This document shows positions 35,892-45,183 of a stretch of 64,000 nt of DNA, piece by piece. The DNA is taken from contig VEQH01000011.1 in the NCBI GenBank assembly GCA_018883325.1, positions 1 through 64,000 of the forward strand, written 5' to 3'. Made by a program: the position numbers and the translations under genes. The notes beneath the pieces were generated by a model that ran no database searches, had not been told where the DNA came from, and was given only the letters and a program-made list of their open reading frames with translations. The first letter of the stretch is position 1. Each line of letters begins with the position of its first letter. The stretch comes from Flavobacteriales bacterium. GTDB lineage: Bacteria > Bacteroidota > Bacteroidia > Flavobacteriales_D > Crocinitomicaceae.

Positions 35892-38237
35892 ATGATTATG
35901 AAAGGAAGAATACTTGCTTTTGCAACACTTGTTGTGCCCTTTTTAATGCAAGCACAAATTACAGGAAAAGTAAACGACAAAATTTCTAACGAGCCTCTTA
36001 TTGGAGCGAAAATAGTGGCATCTGATGGTGCTAAAGCGATTTCTGATTTTGATGGAAATTTCAAATTAGATGTCCAAAAATTTCCAGTTACACTAATTGT
36101 TTCTATGCTACAATATGTCAACGACACAATTGTTGTAGATAAAGCTGGAGATATTTCCATAAAATTAGGCGAACCCGTAAAAGACCTCGAAACCGTTGTT
36201 GTTTCAGCAGGACGTAGAAAACAAGCGATTGAAGAGGTTCCTGTTTCTATGGAAATTATTCGTCCTCAATTAATTGACAACAAAGGAATCACCGATTTAG
36301 AACAAGCTGTAGAACAAACACCTGGAGTATTCACAATGGATGGTCAAGTTAGTATTAGAGGTGGTTCTGGATTTGCTTACGGAACTGGTAGCCGTGTTTT
36401 ATTACTTTGGAATGGCATGCCCTTACTTTCAGGATATGCTGGAGATACACAATGGAATGCAATCCCAATGGAACAAGCTTCCCAAATTGAGGTAATGAAA
36501 GGTGCAGCATCTGTACTTTATGGAAGTGGTGCGCTCAATGGAGTAATTTCTTTATCTGAGAAAGAACCTGGTTTAAAACCAGAAACAAAATTGAAAGTCG
36601 CTTATGGATTTTATGATAACCCAAAACGTGCCTCGTTAAAATGGTGGTCTAAAACTCCAATGATGCAACAAATTGAAGCATATAGAGGACAAATGTTTAA
36701 GAAAATGGGATACACTGTTTCTACAACTCTTTTCCATAACGATGGTTACAGACAAGGTGAAACAGAATATAGAGGACGTGTCAGTGGAAGTATTTACTTC
36801 AAACCAGAAAAATTCAATCGATTAAAAGCAGGTATTGGTTATAATTATCAAGTACAAAAAACTGGTAATTTTTTAATCTGGCAAAGTGATACCTTAGGTT
36901 ATGTTCCTAGCGGAGGTGCAGACACAAGCAATCCAGCATCTACTTTAACTTATAACTTAGGTCAACGATTATTTCTTGATCCATATATCAAATTTATAGA
37001 CAAGAAAAACAATCGACATAGTTTAAAAAATCGTATTTATTATGCTCACAACGGAAACATAAACAACCCGAGTCAAAGTAATGGTGCAATTATTTATTTT
37101 TCCGATTATCAGTTTCAAAAACAATTTGGAAATGGCATAACAATTTCAACTGGCGCCTCAAATATTTATAATGTTGTACAATCAAATTTATTCGGAAATC
37201 ACACTTCTAATAACTTTGCAGCTTATTTTCAATATGAACAGAAAATTGGCAAACTTGATATTGTAGCTGGTGCGCGTGCTGAACATTTTCAAATGGATGG
37301 AATTAGAGGTGATTCAGACTTTATGATTAACAAAAAAGATTCTGTTTCTATTCCTGTTTATCCTGTAATCAGAATGGGATTACACTATGAAATTGCAAAA
37401 TATACTCACCTAAGAGCTTCTTTTGGACAAGGAATTAGATACCCTTCAGTTGCAGAACGCTTTACTCAAACATCTGTTGGAGCATTGAATATTTTCCCTA
37501 GTCCTCAATTAAGACCTGAAATTGGCTGGGCCGCAGAAATTGGTGTAAAACAAGGTGTAAAAATTGGAGAATGGAAGGGTATGTTTGATGTTGCTGCTTT
37601 TGTCAATCAGTACAGTAATATGATGGAATTTGCATTTGGAGTTTTCAATCCAGATTCAATTGTTTTGAGTACAGACCCAAATAGTCCAGGATATATTAAC
37701 AAATGGGTTGGGTTTAAAGCACAAAACGCAGAAGCTGCTAGAATTTCTGGAATTGATTTCTCTTTCAATAGTTTTGGAAGTATTGGTAAAGTTGAAATCA
37801 TTTCTTTAATTGGATATACTTATATGAATCCAATTAGTTTGAATAATGATTCAGTTTATCAAGCTGGATTTTCAGCACCAGGATCAGGTTTGTTAAAGTA
37901 TCGTTTCAAACATCTAGCTAAACTAGATGTTGAAGCAAACTACAAAAAATACAGTGTTGGTGCATCATTTAGATACAATAGCTTCATGGAAAATATTGAT
38001 TTAGTATTTGAAGAGCCAGTTGCTGGTTCAACCTATATTTTACCTGGTTTGAAAGAGTACCGCCAGAAATACAATAAAGGAAACTTTGTTGTAGATTTTC
38101 GTTTAGGTTACAAACTAAATGAAAAAGTCAGATTTGGTTTAATTGCTAATAATCTGTTGAATGCCGAGGCTACTTCACGTCCAGGCGATATTCAACCGCC
38201 AAGAAACTTTATGGCGCAGATTCAAATGAAATTCTAA
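35892..38237 (+). CDS. TonB-dependent outer-membrane receptor (paralogue 2)
   Basis: This 781-aa receptor has the same layout as its upstream neighbour: a signal peptide (PFLMQAQ), a carboxypeptidase-like domain (GKVNDKISNEPLIGAKIVAS), a plug (VVVSAGRRKQAIEEVPVSME, EQTPGVFTMDGQVSIRGGSG, VLYGSGALNGVISLS) and a barrel ending PGDIQPPRNFMAQIQMKF with the terminal Phe needed for barrel assembly. The two proteins share long identical blocks in the plug and last strands, and differ mainly in the extracellular-loop regions, which fits duplication followed by ligand divergence. A second ATG lies two codons downstream. kdsB follows after 2 bp, which suggests cotranscription. Confidence 0.92.
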   Translation: MIMKGRILAFATLVVPFLMQAQITGKVNDKISNEPLIGAKIVASDGAKAISDFDGNFKLDVQKFPVTLIVSMLQYVNDTIVVDKAGDISIKLGEPVKDLETVVVSAGRRKQAIEEVPVSMEIIRPQLIDNKGITDLEQAVEQTPGVFTMDGQVSIRGGSGFAYGTGSRVLLLWNGMPLLSGYAGDTQWNAIPMEQASQIEVMKGAASVLYGSGALNGVISLSEKEPGLKPETKLKVAYGFYDNPKRASLKWWSKTPMMQQIEAYRGQMFKKMGYTVSTTLFHNDGYRQGETEYRGRVSGSIYFKPEKFNRLKAGIGYNYQVQKTGNFLIWQSDTLGYVPSGGADTSNPASTLTYNLGQRLFLDPYIKFIDKKNNRHSLKNRIYYAHNGNINNPSQSNGAIIYFSDYQFQKQFGNGITISTGASNIYNVVQSNLFGNHTSNNFAAYFQYEQKIGKLDIVAGARAEHFQMDGIRGDSDFMINKKDSVSIPVYPVIRMGLHYEIAKYTHLRASFGQGIRYPSVAERFTQTSVGALNIFPSPQLRPEIGWAAEIGVKQGVKIGEWKGMFDVAAFVNQYSNMMEFAFGVFNPDSIVLSTDPNSPGYINKWVGFKAQNAEAARISGIDFSFNSFGSIGKVEIISLIGYTYMNPISLNNDSVYQAGFSAPGSGLLKYRFKHLAKLDVEANYKKYSVGASFRYNSFMENIDLVFEEPVAGSTYILPGLKEYRQKYNKGNFVVDFRLGYKLNEKVRFGLIANNLLNAEATSRPGDIQPPRNFMAQIQMKF

Positions 38238-38239
38238 AG

Positions 38240-38971
38240 ATGAAAGTACTCGGAGTCATTCCTGCGCGATTTGATTCTTCACGCTTTCCGGGCAAACCTT
38301 TAATTGATTTAAAGGGAAAAACAATGATTCAACGTGTTTATGAAGGCGTTCTAAAATCTTCAAAAATAGATGAGGTCATTGTTGCAACTGATGATCAACG
38401 TATTTTTGATGAAGTAATCCGTTTTGGTGGAAAAGTAGAAATGACTGCTGCAACTCATCAAAGCGGAACGGATAGATGTGGTGAAGTTGCCAAAAGACAT
38501 CCTGAATTTGATTTAATTATTAATATTCAAGGTGACGAGCCTTTGGTAAACTTTTTACAACTCGAGGCCTTAATCGCAGCATTTGAAAATCAAGAAACGA
38601 ACATTGCAACTTTATCCAATAAATCAATAGAATCAGCGGATCTTTCTAATCCAAATAGAATTAAAATTGTCGCTGATGTAAATGATTTTGCACTTTATTT
38701 TAGCAGAAGTTCGATTCCTAATTCTGCTAATTTCAAAGGTGATCCAATGCGTGTTTATCCGTTTCTTCGACACATCGGTTTATATGCTTTTAGAAGAGAA
38801 ACATTGCTACAACTAGTTGAACTTGAGCCAACTGTTTTGGAACAAATAGAATCCCTTGAACAATTGCGTTGGCTTTTTTATGGCTATAAAATCAAATTGG
38901 TAGAAACAACAATCGAAACGCCAAACATCGATGTGCCAGATGACCTTCAAAAGGTGTTACCATTTTTGTAA
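38240..38971 (+). CDS. kdsB: 3-deoxy-manno-octulosonate cytidylyltransferase (CMP-Kdo synthetase)
   Basis: This 243-aa enzyme activates Kdo with CTP to CMP-Kdo for the lipid A/inner-core part of LPS. The nucleotide-binding start VIPARFDSSRFPGKPLIDLKG, VATDDQRIFDEV, ATHQSGTDRCGEV and INIQGDEPLV are all typical, as are the central SRSSIP motif and the C-terminal LEQLRWLFYGYKI and TPNIDVPDDL. The length is normal. It lies 2 bp after the TonB receptor gene. The presence of KdsB supports a Gram-negative envelope with Kdo-containing LPS. Confidence 0.96.
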   Translation: MKVLGVIPARFDSSRFPGKPLIDLKGKTMIQRVYEGVLKSSKIDEVIVATDDQRIFDEVIRFGGKVEMTAATHQSGTDRCGEVAKRHPEFDLIINIQGDEPLVNFLQLEALIAAFENQETNIATLSNKSIESADLSNPNRIKIVADVNDFALYFSRSSIPNSANFKGDPMRVYPFLRHIGLYAFRRETLLQLVELEPTVLEQIESLEQLRWLFYGYKIKLVETTIETPNIDVPDDLQKVLPFL

Positions 38972-39012
38972 CAACTTATTGTTAATTGCGTATGTTTTCT
39001 TAAATTTGAATA

Positions 39013-40077
39013 ATGTTTTCAGTAGAAGAAATAATCTGTCAGTTGTTGTTGCGTCATTCGTGTGTTATCATTCCATCTTTTGGTGGATTTGTAGCGCAGT
39101 CTGTTTCAGCAAGTATTGACAAAGAAAATGGCATTATTCATCCTCCATCAAAGCATTTATTGTTTAATAAAAACTTAATCAATAATGATGGTCTTTTAAC
39201 TGCTGAATACGCAACGTTTAACCGCATCAATTACAACGATTCGCTTTCAACAATTGAATTATTCACAAGCAATTTGAAATCAGAATTAAATGCAGGTAGA
39301 AAAGTGGAATTACCAAAAATTGGAACTTTTCACTTAGATTCAGAAAAAAACATTTGCTTCGAGCAAAATCGCTATTTCAATTTTTTATTGAATGCCTACG
39401 GTTTAGGAAACGTTCAATTTATTCCTAATCAAAAAGCAAAAGAGCCTGTAATAGAAAAAGCAATCCCTGCGATTGAAACAGCAGCTCCAATTGTGGAAAT
39501 TGAAACGCCGATCATTGCTATAGAAACACCTAAGAAGTCGCGCAAAATCATTAAATATGTGGCAGCCGCAGCATGTTTTCTTCCGATTGCTTTTTATTCG
39601 TTTTGGATTCCTGTAAAAACAGATGTTTTAAACTCAGGTGTAATTTCAATCAACGATTTCAACCCTTTTTATAAAGCAGAAAAAGGACTTTATTCACCAA
39701 CAAAAGCAGATTTCAAAACAATCATTTTTGAAGACGCAAGTTATGTTGCTGAACCAATCGTTGAATCTGAACCGATTGAAAGTGAGCCAACTGATATAGT
39801 CGCAACTATTGAACCTACAATTAATGTAAGTCAGGCGATTAATGTAAAAAGCAGTAATAAAAGACAAGCATTTGAGTACATCGTTGGTTGTTTTTCTAGT
39901 AATGCAAATGCTGTCAACTTTGTAAACACACTTAAAAATCAAGGTTTTGATGCCACAATTATTTCTGGAGGAAATCTTACACGTGTAAGTATAGGATGCG
40001 CGTCAAATTCAAAAGCTTTAGATTCACTCATTCAACTTTCCAACTCAAAAGGTTATCAGGGTTGGGTTTTAAAATAA
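39013..40077 (+). CDS. HU-CCDC81 and SPOR domain protein
   Basis: A 354-aa predicted inner-membrane protein. Residues 1 to about 140 match the bacterial HU-CCDC81 domain (LLRHSCVIIPSFGGFVAQ, GRKVELPKIGTFHLD). One TM helix follows at about 179-198 (YVAAAACFLPIAFYSFWI). A Glu/Pro-rich linker (IETAAPIVEIETPIIAIETP) stands just before the TM. The C-terminal SPOR domain (about 278-354, YIVGCFSSNANAVNFVNTLK) would bind denuded peptidoglycan glycan strands at the division septum. This architecture is conserved in Bacteroidetes and would place an HU-like domain in the cytoplasm and SPOR in the periplasm. Its exact role is not established. Confidence 0.88.
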   Translation: MFSVEEIICQLLLRHSCVIIPSFGGFVAQSVSASIDKENGIIHPPSKHLLFNKNLINNDGLLTAEYATFNRINYNDSLSTIELFTSNLKSELNAGRKVELPKIGTFHLDSEKNICFEQNRYFNFLLNAYGLGNVQFIPNQKAKEPVIEKAIPAIETAAPIVEIETPIIAIETPKKSRKIIKYVAAAACFLPIAFYSFWIPVKTDVLNSGVISINDFNPFYKAEKGLYSPTKADFKTIIFEDASYVAEPIVESEPIESEPTDIVATIEPTINVSQAINVKSSNKRQAFEYIVGCFSSNANAVNFVNTLKNQGFDATIISGGNLTRVSIGCASNSKALDSLIQLSNSKGYQGWVLK

Positions 40078-40084
40078 AAATCAC

Positions 40085-41326
40085 ATGAACTTTAAAATTA
40101 AATTTTTCACGATACCATTATTTTTGGTGTCGAGTTTTGTATTTGGTCAAAGCACGAATGTTGAAGGTAGCAAATACCAATTCAAAAAAATAGCGCACCA
40201 CGACGCAACGCCTGTGGAAAGTCAAGGTAAAACTTCAACTTGTTGGTCGTTTTCAGCATTATCTTTTTTCGAATCTGAATTAATGCGCATGGGGATGAAA
40301 AACGTAAGTCCTCTTTCTGAAATGTATATTGTCAGAAAAGCGTATGAATTAAAAGCAGAAAAATTCATTCGAATGGATGGTAAAATTAATTTTGGTGAAG
40401 GTGGAGCATTTCACGACATTCCTTTAGTGATAAAAAATTATGGAATAACACCACAATCTATTTATTCTGGAGTTACATCACTTTCAACAACAACAGGTGT
40501 TATTAGCGATAAGCGAGGCGAAGGTTATAATCATAAAAAATTGTACGAAGAATTAAATAACTACATGCAAAATGTACTTGCACCAATTAACAACGGTACT
40601 ATGGAAAGCTTTAACCCAAATTGGAAAAAAGGTTTCAATGAAATTTTAGATCGTTATTTAGGCAAAGTAAATGAGAATTTTGAAGTAGATAAAAAAACCT
40701 TTACACCCAAAAGTTATGCTTCAAGTCTTGGTTTAAATATGGACAACTACGTTTCTTTGACTTCATTTACCAATCATCCCATGAATGCAAAATGTTTATT
40801 GGAAATACCAGACAATTGGGCTTGGGGAGAAAGTTATAATGTTTCTTTAGATGATTTATTTAATGCAACTGTTGAAGCTTTAAAAAATGGATATACTGTT
40901 GCTTGGGGTGCTGACGTTTCTGAAAAAGGATTTAGCTTTAAAAATGGTATTGCAATTGCTCCAAAGGACGAATCTACCATTGAAGTAAAAGGACAAGACA
41001 GCAAAGGGTTCAATGATGCTGGTGCAGATAGAAACTCAAATGCATTTTTAAATCCAACCGATGAATTAGTTATTACACCTGAAGTAAGACAATTAGGATA
41101 TGATAATAAAACAACTACTGACGATCACGGTATGCATATCGTTGGATTGTTTCAAGATCAAAAAGGTAAAAATTACTTCTTGGTTAAAAATTCTTGGGGA
41201 ACAAACAATTTACCAAAAGGATATTTATACGTTTCTGAAGCATATTTTAAATACAAAACCATCAATGTTTATTTGCATAAAGATGGAATAATGGAATCTG
41301 TTAAAAGTAAACTAAATTTAAAATAA
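40085..41326 (+). CDS. Secreted C1-family cysteine peptidase (aminopeptidase C/bleomycin hydrolase-like)
   Basis: This 413-aa papain-fold peptidase has a signal peptide (residues 1-22, SSFVFGQ). The catalytic Cys is C53 in SQGKTSTCWSFSALSF. The His is about residue 351 in DDHGMHIVGLF, and the Asn/Trp pair is in FLVKNSWGTNN. Between them is the EMYIVRKAYELKAEKFIRM segment typical of bleomycin hydrolases. Unlike the cytoplasmic family members, it carries an export signal and has no T9SS sorting domain, so a periplasmic role is likely. It starts 8 bp after the SPOR-protein stop and probably shares its transcript. Confidence 0.9.
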   Translation: MNFKIKFFTIPLFLVSSFVFGQSTNVEGSKYQFKKIAHHDATPVESQGKTSTCWSFSALSFFESELMRMGMKNVSPLSEMYIVRKAYELKAEKFIRMDGKINFGEGGAFHDIPLVIKNYGITPQSIYSGVTSLSTTTGVISDKRGEGYNHKKLYEELNNYMQNVLAPINNGTMESFNPNWKKGFNEILDRYLGKVNENFEVDKKTFTPKSYASSLGLNMDNYVSLTSFTNHPMNAKCLLEIPDNWAWGESYNVSLDDLFNATVEALKNGYTVAWGADVSEKGFSFKNGIAIAPKDESTIEVKGQDSKGFNDAGADRNSNAFLNPTDELVITPEVRQLGYDNKTTTDDHGMHIVGLFQDQKGKNYFLVKNSWGTNNLPKGYLYVSEAYFKYKTINVYLHKDGIMESVKSKLNLK

Positions 41327-41360
41327 AGTATTAATTTTAAAGCACTTAAAACCTAAAACT

Positions 41361-42188
41361 ATGAAAAAACTACTTTTCTTAAGTGTTATTGCATTTTCTT
41401 TTACTTCTTGTTTGAAAAACAGACTAAAAAAAGATCAATCTGCTTTGGTGAACTACAAAATTGAAACTGCATTTGATGAAATGACAAATATTTCCGATCA
41501 AGCTATTACTGGAAATATGGTTTATTACAAAAGCGGTCAAATAATTGTTACGGAGCCTGGATTTAAGCCTGCAAACTCAAAAGCAGATTGTAACGTAATC
41601 ATTACAATTGACACAACAAGTTCACCGAAATCAGTTACAGTTGATTATGGTTCTTCAAATTGTACTTGTAACGACGGTAAAACAAGAAGAGGTAAAATTG
41701 TTACCACTTTCACAGGACAATACATTGCTCCAGGAACAGTCATCACGCATACTCCTGTTGATTATTATGTGAATGATGTGAAATTTGAAGGAACAAAAAC
41801 TGTTCAAAATATGGGCTTAAATTCAAATGGACAACCATATTTCAATGTTCAAATTGATGGTTCAGCAACATTAGAATCAGGTGAAGTTGTTGATTACACT
41901 TCAACACGAGTTAGAACATGGACAACTGGTTTTAATACCTTATTAAATCGCTTCGATGATGAATACGATATCACAGGAACTGCTGAAGCAAGCTTTTCTA
42001 GCGGAGGCGGATATACAGGAAACACAACATCTCCAATTCACGTTAAGGTTGGCTGCGGATTTCCTGTGAGTGGAACTTTAGAGATTACGCCAACAGACAA
42101 ACCTGTTCGAATCATAAATTATGGTGATGGAACTTGTGATTATTCTTTTACAGTAACGGTGAGCGGATATACATTTACTATCAACTAG
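41361..42188 (+). CDS. Putative lipoprotein of unknown function
   Basis: This 275-aa protein has a type II signal peptide (MKKLLFLSVIAFSFTSC) that would leave a lipidated Cys17. The residues after Cys (LKNRLKK) do not match the acidic surface-export signal of Bacteroidetes, so it is probably held in the periplasm. The mature part is beta-rich, with a CNVIITIDT strand, a Cys pair (SNCTCNDGKTRRG) and a C-terminal VGCGFPVSGTLEITPTDK. I do not recognise a family beyond this. It lies 34 bp after the C1 peptidase and is closed by a strong terminator. Confidence 0.75.
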   Translation: MKKLLFLSVIAFSFTSCLKNRLKKDQSALVNYKIETAFDEMTNISDQAITGNMVYYKSGQIIVTEPGFKPANSKADCNVIITIDTTSSPKSVTVDYGSSNCTCNDGKTRRGKIVTTFTGQYIAPGTVITHTPVDYYVNDVKFEGTKTVQNMGLNSNGQPYFNVQIDGSATLESGEVVDYTSTRVRTWTTGFNTLLNRFDDEYDITGTAEASFSSGGGYTGNTTSPIHVKVGCGFPVSGTLEITPTDKPVRIINYGDGTCDYSFTVTVSGYTFTIN

Positions 42189-42208
42189 AAAATCAAAAAA
42201 TACACTTC

Positions 42209-42244
42209 AAAAGACTACTTCAATTCGAGGTGGTCTTTTTTTTT
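42209..42244 (+). terminator. Rho-independent terminator after the lipoprotein gene
   Basis: AAGACTACTTC and GAGGTGGTCTT form an 11-bp stem with two G-U pairs and a 5-nt loop, followed by about nine T. It serves the plus-strand kdsB-lipoprotein run and directly precedes the stop of the convergent LVIVD gene. Confidence 0.85.
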
Positions 42245-42245
42245 G

Positions 42246-43649
42246 CTAATCTTTTAGAATTCTGAGAACCTCCTCCACTCTTTCTCCCAAATAATTAGCA
42301 TAAACAATTTTTAAAAAATAACAGCCCGAAACTATTTTAGTGTCAACCTCAACGAAGGACTGATTAGAAATGGATTCATTAGAAATAAGTTGACCTGTAG
42401 CAGCGTAAATCGAAATATCAAAATCCGTAATGTTATCTTCATAGGAGCGAACAACAAAAGATTCAGAAGTTGAACTTGGATTGGGATATGCTGAAAAAGA
42501 AGAAGTTTGTGTTTGATTTAAAAAAAAGTTTCGGTCAAAATCAAAAAGAAAAAAACCATTGTTCCTGTCAGAAACTAAAATCCTACCACTAGGTAAAAGC
42601 GCATGAACTCCCCAAGCTCCCCACATTGAAAAGCCATTCGTCAAATCATCATCCAAATACGTGTCGTAAGCTGCAATTTCTTTGGGAGGATTGTAACGTA
42701 AATCATAAATACGCAAACCATCATTGTAATAAGCCACAAAAGCAAATTCATTTGTACATTGAATATTATGTGGTGTTTTGTCATAAGGCTCATTTTCAGT
42801 TCCAAAATAATGTTGAATTTGAATGGAGAAATCTGAATTTAAATTCGCTTTTTTGATTTTCAAACCAGCTGTTTCGTCTGCAAAAACATAGGTTTCATTA
42901 TTGGGCGCCAACCATCCTTGATGATTATAACCCTGTTGCTGATAAATTGTCAAATTATTGAGATAAACTGGAGCAGAAGGATTGGTAAAATCATAAACTC
43001 TAATTCCGTTAAAGCCACAATTTAAAATTGCCAAATTGTCTCTAACAAACAAATCATGAACCTCCGAAATATCACTTGGGCCTTCCCAAAGTAAGGTCGG
43101 TGCAACAGGACTTTCTAGTGAAAAAACGCGTAATGGAACCATTGAAGATTCTGTATTGTTTACCACAGGAGTCACCAATGTAGCATATAACAATTTGTTT
43201 TTTTCATCTACAAATAGGTTATGTACTTTTCCAAAAAGTTCATTTCTATAATCAGCAACTAATTGAACTGAATCGGGTAAATAGGATAAATCAATAATCT
43301 GTAAACTACTAGGCCCTTCATCACAAGAAGCATAAAGATAAGTACCGAAGTTTTTAAATTCTCTTGTGATTGCTTGGGCAGAAACAAATCTACCTTGAAC
43401 AAAATCTATAAATCGAAATTTGTTTTCAGCTGTTAATTCAAAAAAGTGAGACCCTTCCGTTGAGCCAATAACACCGTATTCTTTTCCTTCTTGTTCAAAA
43501 GCCCAGCAACTACTGTAACGTACTTGAGATGAATTCGTTATGATGGTATCTGAAAACCAATGATCTAGCAATTCAACATTCTTCTGATACTGACTCAAAC
43601 CAGCGAAAGGAAGCAAAAGAATTAAATTAAAAAATAGGTTTATTTTCAT
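42246..43649 (-). CDS. LVIVD-repeat beta-propeller protein with T9SS sorting domain
   Basis: This 467-aa exported protein has a signal peptide (LILLPFAGLSQ) and several LVIVD-type propeller repeats (YLYASCDEGPSSLQIIDLSY, LAILNCGFNGIRVYDFTNPS, FVAYYNDGLRIYDLRYNPP). HNIQC and DHHQGW-like histidines resemble the choice-of-anchor B family. The C terminus is a type A T9SS sorting domain (FSAYPNPSSTSESFVVRS, GCYFLKIVY). It is likely a surface or released protein of unknown binding role. It is divergent from the NlpC/P60-like gene. Confidence 0.85.
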   Translation of the reverse strand: MKINLFFNLILLLPFAGLSQYQKNVELLDHWFSDTIITNSSQVRYSSCWAFEQEGKEYGVIGSTEGSHFFELTAENKFRFIDFVQGRFVSAQAITREFKNFGTYLYASCDEGPSSLQIIDLSYLPDSVQLVADYRNELFGKVHNLFVDEKNKLLYATLVTPVVNNTESSMVPLRVFSLESPVAPTLLWEGPSDISEVHDLFVRDNLAILNCGFNGIRVYDFTNPSAPVYLNNLTIYQQQGYNHQGWLAPNNETYVFADETAGLKIKKANLNSDFSIQIQHYFGTENEPYDKTPHNIQCTNEFAFVAYYNDGLRIYDLRYNPPKEIAAYDTYLDDDLTNGFSMWGAWGVHALLPSGRILVSDRNNGFFLFDFDRNFFLNQTQTSSFSAYPNPSSTSESFVVRSYEDNITDFDISIYAATGQLISNESISNQSFVEVDTKIVSGCYFLKIVYANYLGERVEEVLRILKD

Positions 43650-43672
43650 TTTCGGATTTAAAGTTACTTGTT

Positions 43673-43704
43673 TTTGTGATTGATTAGAATAGGCACTATT
43701 TTTG
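43673..43704 (+). promoter_or_regulatory. Candidate promoter for the NlpC/P60-like gene
   Basis: TTTG (43673-43676), 20 bp, then a perfect TATTTTTG (43697-43704) match the Bacteroidetes consensus, with the ATG 28 bp downstream. Confidence 0.55.
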
Positions 43705-43731
43705 TCTTAGGGTTTACCTTTAAAATTTCTT

Positions 43732-44331
43732 ATGCGACTACTTTTTTTAGTGTTAATCAACAGCTTTATTTTCAATGCACAAGTAACTTTCAATGATTTT
43801 GTGGTGAAAGAGGCAAATAAATTTCAAGGCGGAACATACGTCTGGAAAGGTTCTGGATGTCCGATTGATTTAGTTCACAAAGACCAGGTTTTATTGACCA
43901 AAAGTGCTGTTGGAACGCATTGTTCTGGTTTTACTTTCACAATTGTTTTTAACACTTTAAAAGAACACCAATTATTAGATGCTTTCGAATTGAATCAACT
44001 AAAAGAATTCCAAAGTCATTGGTATGGAAACACAGAAATAGGAGCTGAAACACAATGTGTATATGCTTTGACTAAATTTCAACTAGGGAAAAGCGTGCCT
44101 CTAGAAAATGCACAAGCAGGTGATTTTGTTCAATTTTGGAGAAATAATAAAACGGGACATTCAGTTGTGTTTCTTGCTTGGGAAAAGGACAGCAAGGGTA
44201 AAATTATTGGTTTAAAATATAGGAGTTCTCAAAAACTTACAAATGGAGTAGGTGATCGTGTAGAAACAATAGGTCTTGGTGAAAAAGACATCAATCCTAA
44301 GAGGATTTACATTGGTAGGATTGAAAAATAA
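43732..44331 (+). CDS. Secreted NlpC/P60-like cysteine amidase/peptidase
   Basis: This 199-aa protein has a signal peptide (MRLLFLVLINSFIFNAQ). The visible triad candidates are Cys in GTHCSGFTFTIVF, His in KTGHSVVFLAW and an acidic or polar residue in the following strand. The phrase AQAGDFVQFW is the usual NlpC/P60 or CHAP lead-in to the His strand. Such enzymes cut peptidoglycan stem peptides in the periplasm. There is no SH3 or LysM binding domain. It is monocistronic, with its own promoter and a bidirectional terminator. The family assignment rests on motif order only. Confidence 0.65.
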   Translation: MRLLFLVLINSFIFNAQVTFNDFVVKEANKFQGGTYVWKGSGCPIDLVHKDQVLLTKSAVGTHCSGFTFTIVFNTLKEHQLLDAFELNQLKEFQSHWYGNTEIGAETQCVYALTKFQLGKSVPLENAQAGDFVQFWRNNKTGHSVVFLAWEKDSKGKIIGLKYRSSQKLTNGVGDRVETIGLGEKDINPKRIYIGRIEK

Positions 44332-44407
44332 TCGTTGACTTTGATTTCTTTAATTAACTTTTGATAATTAATCCTCATTTCAAATTACCTGTTAAAAATA
44401 CACCTTA

Positions 44408-44435
44408 AATCATTTTTTTGAGCAAAAAAATGATT
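44408..44435. terminator. Bidirectional terminator between convergent genes
   Basis: AATCATTTTTTT (44408-44419) and AAAAAAATGATT (44424-44435) form a perfect 12-bp stem with a 4-nt loop and runs of T/A on either strand. It lies between the NlpC/P60-like gene and the OmpR-type regulator gene. Confidence 0.7.
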
Positions 44436-44440
44436 CCACT

Positions 44441-45124
44441 TTACAAATTAAATTTATAACCAACACCTCTTATCGAATGAAAATGAATTGGGTTTTTGGG
44501 GTCAATTTCAAAGATTTTACGAAAAACGAGAATGTAATTATCAATAGTTCTGGAGGTCGGAAACTGGTCTTTTCCCCAAATTTTATCTAAAATTTCATCT
44601 CTTGAAATTACCTTGTTTTCTTTCTCTTTGAACAATTTTAATAGTTCCACTTCGCGTTTGGAAAAAACATGGACTAAATTTCCTGCTTTGTCTTTCACTT
44701 CAAAACTCGCTAAATCAATGCTGTAATTTCCAATTTCAAAAGACAAAACTTCCTTGCTAACAAAACTTTTTTGAGTTAAAATATGAACTTTTAAAAGCAA
44801 TTCTTCCAAATCAAATGGTTTCGGCAAATAATCATTTGCACCGAGTTTTAGTCCATTTACACGATCTGCCGTTGTACCTTTTGCAGATAGAAATAAAATA
44901 GGAACAGGGCTTTTCTCGCGAATGAAACGGCATAAGTCCAAACCACTAACATAAGGAAGCATGACATCTAAAATAATTAAATCAAAATCGATGTTTTTTT
45001 CAAAAGCACTTAACGCTTCTTTCCCGTCTTCAAAAGTAGTAACAGCATAGTTTTCAAGCTCTAAATTCAATTGAATCATGTCTCTCAAACTTTTTTCATC
45101 CTCCACAAGACATATTGAAACCAT
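44441..45124 (-). CDS. OmpR/PhoB-family response regulator
   Basis: This 227-aa cytoplasmic transcription factor has a receiver domain at residues 1-120, with the acidic pocket VEDE, the phosphorylated Asp in LIILDVMLPYVSG, the Ser/Thr in FLSAKGT and the Lys in DYLPKPFD. The C-terminal winged helix (about 130-227) has FSKREVELLKLF, RTIDNYILVFRKIF and the final IRGVGYKFNL. No histidine kinase gene is adjacent, so the partner is encoded elsewhere. It is divergent from the Lys-C-like protease gene with only 59 bp between, so it might control that gene, though nothing proves this. Confidence 0.92.
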   Translation of the reverse strand: MVSICLVEDEKSLRDMIQLNLELENYAVTTFEDGKEALSAFEKNIDFDLIILDVMLPYVSGLDLCRFIREKSPVPILFLSAKGTTADRVNGLKLGANDYLPKPFDLEELLLKVHILTQKSFVSKEVLSFEIGNYSIDLASFEVKDKAGNLVHVFSKREVELLKLFKEKENKVISRDEILDKIWGKDQFPTSRTIDNYILVFRKIFEIDPKNPIHFHSIRGVGYKFNL

Positions 45125-45125
45125 G

Positions 45126-45156
45126 TTTGTTTTATTAAAATTGTCAGATATATTTG
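45126..45156 (+). promoter_or_regulatory. Candidate promoter for the Lys-C-like protease gene
   Basis: TTTG (45126-45129), 19 bp, then a perfect TATATTTG (45149-45156) match the consensus well, with the ATG 28 bp downstream. The upstream box lies next to the start codon of the divergent regulator gene. Confidence 0.6.
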
Positions 45157-45183
45157 TGTGAAATTACTCAAAACGTATAAACT

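Noticed and set aside
33495..38237. SusCD-type polysaccharide utilisation locus
   Set aside because: There is no SusD-like lipoprotein, glycoside hydrolase or matching regulator; the receptors lack the SusC extension.
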